Assembly (NCBI RefSeq): GCF_001282115.1
Contig: NZ_LJBR01000210.1
Location: 1 to 35,530 of the forward strand
DNA length: 35,530 nt
DNA from: Streptomyces sp. NRRL B-24085
GTDB taxonomy: Bacteria > Actinomycetota > Actinomycetes > Streptomycetales > Streptomycetaceae
Direction: 5' to 3'
Below are positions 7,408 to 13,793 of the stretch, in pieces; position 1 is the first letter of the stretch; each line of letters opens with the position of its first letter. A program made the translations under genes and the position numbers. A model generated the notes under the pieces. That model did no database searches, had not been told where the DNA came from, and was given only the letters and a program-made list of their open reading frames with translations.

Positions 7408-7703
7408 ACCCGCTGGAGCTGGTGCGCGCCGAGCCCGGTCCCGCCTTCACCGTCACGCTCGACGGGCGGGAGATCGGCGCCCTGCCGGGCCAGACCGTCG
7501 CCGCCGCGCTGTGGACGGCGGGGGTCACCTCCTGGCGCACCACCCGGGGCGAGGGCCGGCCGCGCGGGATCTTCTGCGGCATCGGCGTCTGCTTCGACTG
7601 CCTGGTGACCGTCAACGACCGCCCGAACCAACGGGCTTGCCTGGTCCGGCTGCGACCGGGGGACGCGATCCGCACACAGGAGGGGACCGGCCACGATGAG
7701 TGA
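7404..7703 (+). CDS. Small [2Fe-2S] subunit of D-hydroxyproline dehydrogenase
   Basis: A 99-residue ferredoxin-like protein of the Fer2_4 type found in sarcosine, opine and hydroxyproline dehydrogenase complexes. Ligand cysteines are C58, C63, C66 and C79 in CGIGVCFDC and RAC, spacing CX4CX2CX12C. The N-terminal half has the beta-grasp pattern (FTVTLDGREIGALPGQTVAAAL). It would carry electrons between the two flavin subunits. The GTG start at 7404 overlaps the TGA of the upstream gene (GTGA), and its 3' end overlaps the next gene by 8 nt, so the three subunits are translationally coupled and likely made in fixed ratio. Confidence 0.88.
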   Translation: MNPLELVRAEPGPAFTVTLDGREIGALPGQTVAAALWTAGVTSWRTTRGEGRPRGIFCGIGVCFDCLVTVNDRPNQRACLVRLRPGDAIRTQEGTGHDE

Positions 7704-9138
7704 ACCGACCCTGGCGGTGATCGGCGCGGGCCCGGCCGGGCTCGCGGCCGCCCTCGCGGCGGCGGCCCGCGGTGTCCGCGTCACGCTGATCGACTCGGCG
7801 CCGGAGGCGGGCGGACAGTTCTACCGGCAGCCCGCGCCGGAGCTCGGCGCCCGCCACCCCCGGGCACTGCACCACCAGTGGCGGACCTGGGAGAGCCTCC
7901 GGGACGGTCTGCGCACCCACGTACGGGCGGGCAGAGCACGGCACTTGACGGATCATCATGTCTGGTTCGTCGAGCGCCGGGACGGCGCCGGACTCACCGT
8001 GCACGCCCTCTCCGGCCCCGAGCAGGACGAACCGGCCGAGGTGCCCGCCGACGCGGTCCTCCTGGCCACCGGCGGCTACGAGAAGGTGCTGCCCTTCCCC
8101 GGCTGGACGCTGCCCGGGGTCGTCACCGCGGGCGGGGCGCAGGCCATGCTCAAGGGCGGGCTCGTGCTGCCCGGCCGTACCGCTGTCGTCGCCGGCACCG
8201 GACCGCTGCTGCTGCCCGTCGCCACGGGGCTCGCGGCGGCGGGCGCGACGGTGGCGGCGCTGGTGGACTCGGCCGATCCGATGTCGTTCGTACGGCGGTC
8301 CCGGGCACTGGCGGTCCGGCCGGACAAGCTGGCCGAGGGCGCCGGGTACGCGGGCCGGCTGCTCCGGCACCGGGTGCGTACGCTCGCGCGCCACACCGTG
8401 GTGGAGGCGCACGGCTCCGACCGGCTGGAGGCGGTGACGGTCGCGGCCCTCGACCGGGAGGGACGGGTACGCCCGGACACCCGGCGGCGCATCGGGTGCG
8501 ACACCCTCGCCGTGGGCCACGGCATGCTGCCGCACACCGACCTCGCCGACGCGCTGGGCTGCCGGGTCGACGGGACGGACGTGCACGTCGACGACGAGCA
8601 GCGCACCGACGTGCCGGGCGTGTGGGCGGCGGGCGAGACCACCGGCATCGGTGGCTCGGCGCTGTCGCTCGCCGAGGGGCACATCGCCGGGCGGTCGATC
8701 GCGGCACGGCTGGCCGGGCGGACGCCGGACCCGGGCGAGTGGGCGGCCGCCGCGCGGACCCGGCAGCGGCTGCGGGCCTTCTTCGCCGCCGTCGACTCGG
8801 TGTACACGCCGCCCGCGCACTGGACCGAGCAGGTCACCGACGAGACCGTGGTGTGCCGCTGCGAGGAGGTGTCGGCCGGTGCCGTGCGCGAGGCGGTCCA
8901 GGAGCTGGGAGCCGGTGATCTGCGGACCGTGAAGCTGCTCACGCGGGCCGGGATGGGCTGGTGCCAGGGCCGGGTGTGCGGGCCCGGGGTGGCCGGGGTC
9001 GCCGGGTGCGCGGAGACGGCGGGCCGCAGACCGTTCGCGCGGCCGGTGCCGCTGGGCGTGCTGGCGCGGGCCGGGGAGGCCGGGGAGCCGGAAGGCCGTG
9101 AACCGGAGAAGAGGCCCGGCAAGGACCGGGATCAGTAA
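7696..9138 (+). CDS. D-hydroxyproline dehydrogenase alpha-type subunit (FAD/NAD fold plus BFD [2Fe-2S])
   Basis: A 480-residue pyridine-nucleotide-disulfide-oxidoreductase-like flavoprotein. Residues 6-35 form the FAD-binding fold (LAVIGAGPAGLAAALAAAAR). A second nucleotide fold lies near 160-190 (GRTAVVAGTGPLLLPVATGL), and VPGVWAAGETTGIGGSALSL is the flavin-closing motif. The C-terminal BFD-type cluster domain has C387, C389, C423 and C428 (CRC then CQGRVC). This layout is that of the A subunit of opine oxidase and the LhpE subunit of hydroxyproline dehydrogenase. The C-terminal tail after residue 440 is charged and variable. It overlaps the small subunit by 8 nt and is followed 30 nt later by the deaminase gene, with an operator-like site spanning its own stop. 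Confidence 0.87.
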   Translation: MSEPTLAVIGAGPAGLAAALAAAARGVRVTLIDSAPEAGGQFYRQPAPELGARHPRALHHQWRTWESLRDGLRTHVRAGRARHLTDHHVWFVERRDGAGLTVHALSGPEQDEPAEVPADAVLLATGGYEKVLPFPGWTLPGVVTAGGAQAMLKGGLVLPGRTAVVAGTGPLLLPVATGLAAAGATVAALVDSADPMSFVRRSRALAVRPDKLAEGAGYAGRLLRHRVRTLARHTVVEAHGSDRLEAVTVAALDREGRVRPDTRRRIGCDTLAVGHGMLPHTDLADALGCRVDGTDVHVDDEQRTDVPGVWAAGETTGIGGSALSLAEGHIAGRSIAARLAGRTPDPGEWAAAARTRQRLRAFFAAVDSVYTPPAHWTEQVTDETVVCRCEEVSAGAVREAVQELGAGDLRTVKLLTRAGMGWCQGRVCGPGVAGVAGCAETAGRRPFARPVPLGVLARAGEAGEPEGREPEKRPGKDRDQ

Positions 9139-9146
9139 CATGTCAC
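9135..9146 (-). promoter_or_regulatory. Candidate GntR operator, site 2
   Basis: On the minus strand this reads GTGACATGTTAC; on the plus strand it is GTAACATGTCAC, an almost perfect palindrome (GTNACATGTNAC). It overlaps the stop of the alpha subunit and lies 22 nt before the deaminase ATG. It matches the sites at 6204 and 11129 in the core GTGACAT and the terminal YAC. It could make the deaminase gene a separately controlled unit. Confidence 0.5.
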
Positions 9147-9168
9147 ACCCCACTGAGAGGGATACGCC

Positions 9169-10065
9169 ATGACCACCACCGAGCTCCGCCCCTGGCGCGG
9201 TGTCCTCGTCGCCACCGCGCTCCCCCTGGACGACGACCTGTCCGTGGACCACGGCAGGTACGCCGAGCACTGCGCCTGGCTGGTCGAGAACGGCTGCGAC
9301 GGTGTCGTACCGAACGGCTCGCTCGGGGAGTACCAGGTGCTCACGCCCGAGGAGCGGGCCAGGGTCGTGGAGACGGCCGTGGCGGCGATCGGCGGTGAGC
9401 GGGTGATGCCGGGTGTGGCCGCGTACGGCTCGGCGGAGTCCCGGCGCTGGGCCGAGCAGGCGCGCGACGCGGGCTGTGCGTCCGTGATGCTGCTGCCGCC
9501 CAACGCCTATCGGGCCGACGAGCGGTCGGTGCTCGCGCACTACGCCGAGGTCGCGAAGGCCGGCCTGCCGGTCGTGGCGTACAACAACCCCATCGACACC
9601 AAGGTCGACCTGGTGCCCGAGCTGCTGGCCGAGCTGCACGCGGAGGGATTCATCAAGGCGGTCAAGGAGTTCTCCGGTGACGTCCGGCGCGCCTATCAGC
9701 TCGCCGAACTCGCCCCGGAACTGGACCTGTTGATCGGCGCCGACGACGTCCTGCTGGAGCTGGCGCTCGCCGGGGCCAAGGGCTGGGTGGCCGGCTACCC
9801 GAACGCGCTGCCCAGGTCGTCGGTCGAGCTGTACCGGGCCGCGGTGAGCGGTGACCTCGCCACCGCGAAGAAGCTGTACGAGCAGTTGCACCCGCTGCTG
9901 CGCTGGGACTCCAAGGTCGAGTTCGTGCAGGCCATCAAGTTGTCGATGGACATCGTGGGCCGTCACGGCGGGAGGTGCCGTCCGCCGCGGGTCCCGCTGC
10001 TGCCCGAGCAGGAGGCCGTCGTGCGGGCCGCCACCGAGAAGGCGGTCGCGGCCGGACTCGCGTAG
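9169..10065 (+). CDS. DapA-family 1-pyrroline-4-hydroxy-2-carboxylate deaminase
   Basis: A 298-residue (beta/alpha)8 Schiff-base lyase of the dihydrodipicolinate synthase superfamily. The catalytic lysine is K166 in KAVKEFSGD and the proton-relay Tyr is Y138 in VVAYNNP. The GTTGE phosphate/carboxylate loop of DapA reads GSLGE, marking a non-biosynthetic subgroup. In hydroxyproline pathways this family deaminates and dehydrates 1-pyrroline-4-hydroxy-2-carboxylate to 2-oxoglutarate semialdehyde, and its position between the dehydrogenase and epimerase genes supports that role. Biosynthetic DapA is unlikely in this context. A GAGAGGGA ribosome binding site precedes the ATG. The final pathway enzyme, 2-oxoglutarate semialdehyde dehydrogenase, is not in the window and must be encoded elsewhere. 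Confidence 0.85.
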   Translation: MTTTELRPWRGVLVATALPLDDDLSVDHGRYAEHCAWLVENGCDGVVPNGSLGEYQVLTPEERARVVETAVAAIGGERVMPGVAAYGSAESRRWAEQARDAGCASVMLLPPNAYRADERSVLAHYAEVAKAGLPVVAYNNPIDTKVDLVPELLAELHAEGFIKAVKEFSGDVRRAYQLAELAPELDLLIGADDVLLELALAGAKGWVAGYPNALPRSSVELYRAAVSGDLATAKKLYEQLHPLLRWDSKVEFVQAIKLSMDIVGRHGGRCRPPRVPLLPEQEAVVRAATEKAVAAGLA

Positions 10066-10098
10066 CCCCGAACCGTCCCCCCGACCACCAGGAGCGTC

Positions 10099-11100
10099 AT
10101 GCGCAGCAAACTCGTCCTGCACGCCGTCGACTCGCACACCGAGGGCATGCCCACCCGCGTGATCACCGGCGGGATCGGCACGATCCCCGGCGCGACCATG
10201 AACGAGCGGCGGCTGTGGTTCCGTGAGCACCGCGACGACGTCAAGCAGCTCCTGATGAACGAGCCGCGCGGGCACTCGGCGATGAGCGGGGCGATCCTCC
10301 AGCCGCCGGCCCGCCCGGACTGCGACTGGGGTGTCGTCTACATCGAGGTCTCGGGCTATCTGCCGATGTGCGGGCACGGCACGATCGGAGTGGCGACCGT
10401 GCTGGTGGAGACCGGGATGGTCGAGGTCGTCGAGCCGGTCACCACGATCCGGCTCGACACCCCGGCGGGCCTGGTCGTCGCCGAGGTCGCGGTGGAGGAC
10501 GGCCGGGCGAAGAACGTCACGCTCCGGAACGTGCCGTCCTTCTCCGTCGCCCTGGACCGCAAGATCGCCCTGGCCGACGGGCGGACGGTGACGTACGACC
10601 TGGCGTACGGCGGCAACTTCTACGCCATCCTGCCGCTGGAGGAGTTCGGGCTGCCCTTCGACCGGGAGCGCAAGGACGACATCCTCCAGGCGGGGCTGTC
10701 CCTCATGGCGGCGATCAACGCCGAGGAGGAGCCCGTCCACCCGGAGGACCCGTCCATCCGCGGCTGCCACCACGTCCATCTGATCGCGCCCGGGGCCACC
10801 GCCCGGCACTCCCGGCACGCGATGGCCATCCACCCGGGCTGGTTCGACCGCTCCCCCTGCGGCACCGGCACCAGCGCGCGCATGGCCCAGCTGCACGCGC
10901 GCGGCGAACTCCCGCTGCACACCGAGTTCGTGAACGAGTCCTTCATCGGGACGCGGTTCACGGGCCGGCTCCTCGGCACCACCGAGGTGGCGGGCCGCCC
11001 CGCCGTGCTGCCCAGCTTCACCGGGCGGGCGTGGATCACCGGCACGGCCCAGTACCTGCTCGACCCCACCGATCCGTTCCCGGCGGGATTCGTCCTCTGA
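10099..11100 (+). CDS. 4-hydroxyproline 2-epimerase (proline racemase family)
   Basis: A 333-residue member of the proline racemase family. Both catalytic cysteines are present, C91 in PMCGHGTIG and C254 in RSPCGTGTSA. This argues for racemase/epimerase activity and against trans-3-hydroxyproline dehydratase, where one Cys is Thr. Further family motifs are the N-terminal VDSHTEGMPTRVITGG and FIGTRFTG. It should convert trans-4-hydroxy-L-proline to cis-4-hydroxy-D-proline, the substrate of the dehydrogenase encoded upstream. Proline racemase activity is the main alternative; the surrounding genes favour hydroxyproline. AGGAG lies 7 nt before the ATG, and the gap to the deaminase is 33 nt, so it is probably cotranscribed with it. 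Confidence 0.9.
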   Translation: MRSKLVLHAVDSHTEGMPTRVITGGIGTIPGATMNERRLWFREHRDDVKQLLMNEPRGHSAMSGAILQPPARPDCDWGVVYIEVSGYLPMCGHGTIGVATVLVETGMVEVVEPVTTIRLDTPAGLVVAEVAVEDGRAKNVTLRNVPSFSVALDRKIALADGRTVTYDLAYGGNFYAILPLEEFGLPFDRERKDDILQAGLSLMAAINAEEEPVHPEDPSIRGCHHVHLIAPGATARHSRHAMAIHPGWFDRSPCGTGTSARMAQLHARGELPLHTEFVNESFIGTRFTGRLLGTTEVAGRPAVLPSFTGRAWITGTAQYLLDPTDPFPAGFVL

Positions 11101-11128
11101 GCGCGTCGAGGATAATGCCCGGTGCCGC

Positions 11129-11140
11129 GTGACATTGCAC
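11129..11140 (+). promoter_or_regulatory. Candidate GntR operator, site 3 (autoregulatory)
   Basis: The sequence is GTGACATTGCAC, sharing 10 of 12 positions with site 1. It lies 18 nt before the GntR ATG and just downstream of a GATAAT element at 11110-11115 that could be the -10. This placement fits negative autoregulation. Confidence 0.5.
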
Positions 11141-11158
11141 CACTAGGAGATGCCCCTC

Positions 11159-11836
11159 ATGGCCGCCCAGCGACTCGACACCCCCGCTCTGCCCGTCCTC
11201 GGCGGCAAGAAGAGCAGCTACCGGGAGCGGGTCGCCGACGCCCTGCGGGCCGCGCTGATCGCGGGCGAACTGCTGCCGGGACAGGTGTACTCGGCGCCCG
11301 CGCTCGCCGCCCGCTTCGGTGTGTCGGCCACACCCGTGCGCGAGGCCATGCTCGACCTCGCCAAGGAGGGCTTGGTCGACACCGTCCCCAACAAGGGGTT
11401 CCGGGTCACCGCGGTCTCCGAGAAGCAGCTCGACGAGTACACGCACATCCGCGCGCTGATCGAGATCCCCACCGTCGTGGAGCTGACCTCGACCGCCGAC
11501 ACGGTCTCGCTGGAGGCGTTGCGTCCGGCGGCCCGGGAGATCGTCCAGGCGGCGGTGTCCGGTGACCTCATCGCGTACGTCGAGGCCGACACCCGCTTCC
11601 ACCTCGGACTGCTCGCCCTCGCGGGCAACGCCCACCTGGTGGAGGTGGTCGGCGACCTCCGCAAGCGGTCGCGGCTGTACGGACTGACCCCGCTGGTGCA
11701 GTCCGGCCGCCTGCTGGCCTCCGCGGAGGAGCACCTCGAACTCCTCGACGCGCTGGTCGCCCGCGACGAGCCGGCGGTGCGGGAGGTCATGACCCGGCAC
11801 ATCGGTCATGTGCGGGGGCTGTGGGCGGCGCCGTAG
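11159..11836 (+). CDS. GntR-family (FCD) transcriptional regulator of the hydroxyproline cluster
   Basis: A 225-residue regulator. The N-terminal winged helix carries the GntR signature (YRERVADALRAALIAGELLPG then SAPALAARFGVSATPVREAM). The C-terminal all-helical FCD domain has the expected metal-binding pattern, with an Asp-x3-His element (DTRFHLGLLAL), then EEHLELLDAL and MTRHIGHV. It would respond to a small acid, here plausibly a hydroxyproline-pathway intermediate. I start it at the ATG at 11159: AGGAG at 11145-11149 is 9 nt away, whereas the ATG at 11150 directly abuts it. It follows the epimerase by 58 nt on the same strand but has its own candidate promoter and operator. It converges with the CBM2-fusion gene. 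Confidence 0.88.
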   Translation: MAAQRLDTPALPVLGGKKSSYRERVADALRAALIAGELLPGQVYSAPALAARFGVSATPVREAMLDLAKEGLVDTVPNKGFRVTAVSEKQLDEYTHIRALIEIPTVVELTSTADTVSLEALRPAAREIVQAAVSGDLIAYVEADTRFHLGLLALAGNAHLVEVVGDLRKRSRLYGLTPLVQSGRLLASAEEHLELLDALVARDEPAVREVMTRHIGHVRGLWAAP

Positions 11837-11873
11837 GGGCGAGTCGGTTTGACGGGTGCGGGCCGGAGGGGGT

Positions 11874-11907
11874 TGGTCGCGCAGTTCCCCGCGCCCCTGG
11901 GTGGGTG
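11874..11907 (+). repeat. Single-arm copy of the dispersed GCGCAGTTCCCCGCGCC element
   Basis: These 34 nt are identical to 3732-3765, the left arm and inner flank of the inverted repeat near the RsgA-like gene. Here no matching right arm follows. It lies between two convergent genes (GntR and CBM2 fusion). Confidence 0.75.
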
Positions 11908-11972
11908 GAGCCGGGCGCGCTCCGACTGCACCCCCGCGCGGGAGACGTGCATGAGCGACCCCGCGGTCGCTG

Positions 11973-13445
11973 TCAGGACCTCACGCACTCCCGCCCGTTG
12001 ACGGAGAAGCCGTACGCCGGGGCGTTCCTGCTCTGCCAGGAGGCGAGGAAGCCGAAGGAGAGCGAACCGTCCGCGGGGACCGACTTGTCGTAGTCGGCGG
12101 CGGTCGCGGTGACCTTCGCGCCGCTCTGGGTGTAGTCCGCGTCCCACATCTGCGTCACCTTCTGGCCGTCCTTGAAGGACCAGGTGACCCGCCAGTCGTC
12201 CAGCGCCTCGGGGGTGGTGACGGTGACCTCGGCCTGGAAGCCGTCGGGCCACTGGTTGACGAGGGAGTACTCGACCCGGCAGACCGGCGTTGCGCTCTCG
12301 TCGGGCTCCGGTTCCTCGGCGCCGCCCGAGGAGGTGCCCTGGGGTTCCGGGTCGGAGTTCTTCACGCCCGTGGACTCCGACGGGTTCCCCGTGGGAGTGC
12401 CGGAGGTCCCGGTGGAGCCCGGCGCCCGCGAGGTGGCGGTGGGGACGGACGCGGTGGGGTTGGCCACCGGCTGGCCCTCGGCGGAGGCACCGGGTCCGGC
12501 GGCGCCGTTGTCCATGTCGTCGCCCGGCATCATCGAGACCGCGAGGGCGAGCAGCGAGACGAGGACGGCGGCGACGAGCAGCCCGTTGCGCACCACCTTC
12601 GCCTTGTGCGCGCCGGGGTTGGGGGGTCCGCTCTCCAGCGCCGGCGGGCGTCCCGCGCCGAGGCGTACCTCGGCGGCCCGGCGGCGCCGCTCCAGGTAGG
12701 CGAGTCCGCCCCAGCCGATCACTCCGCCCGCGAGGGCCGCGGGCAGCCCTCCGCCGTGCAGGCGCAGACAGGCGGCGGCCTCCGCGCACTGCCGGCAGTG
12801 CGCCAGATGGCGGGACAGGTCCTCCGGAGTCTCGCCGGAGGTGGAGCGGGTGACGGCGTCCAGCAGCCGGGCGTAGCTGCGGCACTGCGCGTCCATCGGC
12901 ATGTCGAGGTGGTTGCGGTGGCTGCGGTCCCGGAACAGCCCCCGCACCTGGGCGAGTTCGTCACCCACCGTGGCCGGGTCGAGGCCGAGCCGGCGGGCCA
13001 CCACGGGCAGCGGCAGCGCCTCCACCTCGGCCAGCCACAGCAGTTCGGCGTCGGCCGCCTGGAGGTCGCGCAGTCCGCGCAGGGCGATGGGGCGCTGAAG
13101 CGGCGGGCCGGTGTAGCGGGCGGCCTTGTCGGAGTTGAGCCACAGCCGCAGGTCGGGGTCGAGGCGGTGGCCGAGGCCCTGGGTCTCCCAGTCCGCGGCG
13201 GTGGTGCGAACGGCGGTGAGCAGCAGGGGTATTCGGGGCAGCCGGGCGGTACGGCGGCCGGCACCGCGGACGGCGGCCTCCGCCTCCCGCGCCTCACGCA
13301 TGCCGAGGGAGAACGCTTCCCTGGCCAGGTCCGTGGCGGCGGTGGAGCCGGCCGTGCACAGATCGGCGTACGACAGCACGGCATCCCAGCACTCGGAGAA
13401 CAGCGCGGCCTCGGCGGCGTCCTGGGGGGTCGGCAGGTCGGGCAT
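11973..13445 (-). CDS. Membrane protein with ECF-sigma-like N-terminus, zinc anti-sigma motif and extracellular CBM2
   Basis: A 490-residue protein with an unusual domain order. Residues about 10-60 and 120-175 resemble ECF sigma regions 2 and 4; the helix-turn-helix candidate is LPLPVVARRLGLDPATVGDE at 145-164. A zinc anti-sigma motif follows: H213, C217, C220 (HLAHCRQC). Residues 287-305 (NGLLVAAVLVSLLALAVSMM) are a membrane segment. Residues 310-388 are a Ser/Thr/Pro/Gly linker, and 389-490 a CBM2 cellulose-binding-type domain with terminal cysteines C389 and C487 and Trp residues in WRVTWSF, MWDADY and SWQSRN. This suggests an envelope carbohydrate sensor. A weaker hydrophobic stretch at 234-250 could be a second helix and would change topology. 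AGGAG precedes the ATG by 5 nt. No partner sigma gene is adjacent. Confidence 0.85.
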   Translation of the reverse strand: MPDLPTPQDAAEAALFSECWDAVLSYADLCTAGSTAATDLAREAFSLGMREAREAEAAVRGAGRRTARLPRIPLLLTAVRTTAADWETQGLGHRLDPDLRLWLNSDKAARYTGPPLQRPIALRGLRDLQAADAELLWLAEVEALPLPVVARRLGLDPATVGDELAQVRGLFRDRSHRNHLDMPMDAQCRSYARLLDAVTRSTSGETPEDLSRHLAHCRQCAEAAACLRLHGGGLPAALAGGVIGWGGLAYLERRRRAAEVRLGAGRPPALESGPPNPGAHKAKVVRNGLLVAAVLVSLLALAVSMMPGDDMDNGAAGPGASAEGQPVANPTASVPTATSRAPGSTGTSGTPTGNPSESTGVKNSDPEPQGTSSGGAEEPEPDESATPVCRVEYSLVNQWPDGFQAEVTVTTPEALDDWRVTWSFKDGQKVTQMWDADYTQSGAKVTATAADYDKSVPADGSLSFGFLASWQSRNAPAYGFSVNGRECVRS

Positions 13446-13793
13446 GGGTCTCCTGCATCCAAAGCGAGGTCAACTCGCCATACTGGCAAAGGAGTTGGGG
13501 GGAACCTCGCGGCAGGACAGGAGCCTTTCACGTCTCCCACACAACTGACAAGCAGGCTATTCAAAACGGTTACCGAGGGTTCGGTCCACTCCCCCACGGC
13601 ATGGTGGTGCGCCAAGTCGCGCCCTGGAGTACGGACCGGAAGCGGGAACGTATCAATCCCGCCACACGGGAACCACCCGTGATGAGAAATCCGCCGTGGG
13701 CGGGCAGCAGCCGGGACCACGTGGAGCCGGACGGGACGTCAGCACCGTGCCGGGCGGCCGCGCAAGCCGCCCGGAGCCGCTCGTCGTGCGGGG
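13446..13793. other. Intergenic region with hairpin downstream of the radical SAM gene
   Basis: No gene is supported in these 348 bases. The part next to 13445 holds the ribosome binding site, and presumably the promoter, of the CBM2-fusion gene, and is less GC-rich than the surroundings. At 13750-13774 a 9-bp perfect stem (CCGGGCGGC / GCCGCCCGG, 7-nt loop) lies 20 nt beyond the radical SAM stop and is a likely terminator on the minus strand, without a U tract. Confidence 0.5.

Noticed and set aside
7612..10920. Long minus-strand frame opposite the hydroxyproline genes
   Set aside because: Same reason: the plus-strand genes carry catalytic motifs, while the antisense translation is His/Arg/Asp/Gly-rich with no family.
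11837..11972. Complete inverted repeat at the single-arm element
   Set aside because: I looked for the complementary arm on both sides and found none; only the 34-nt left-arm sequence is present.
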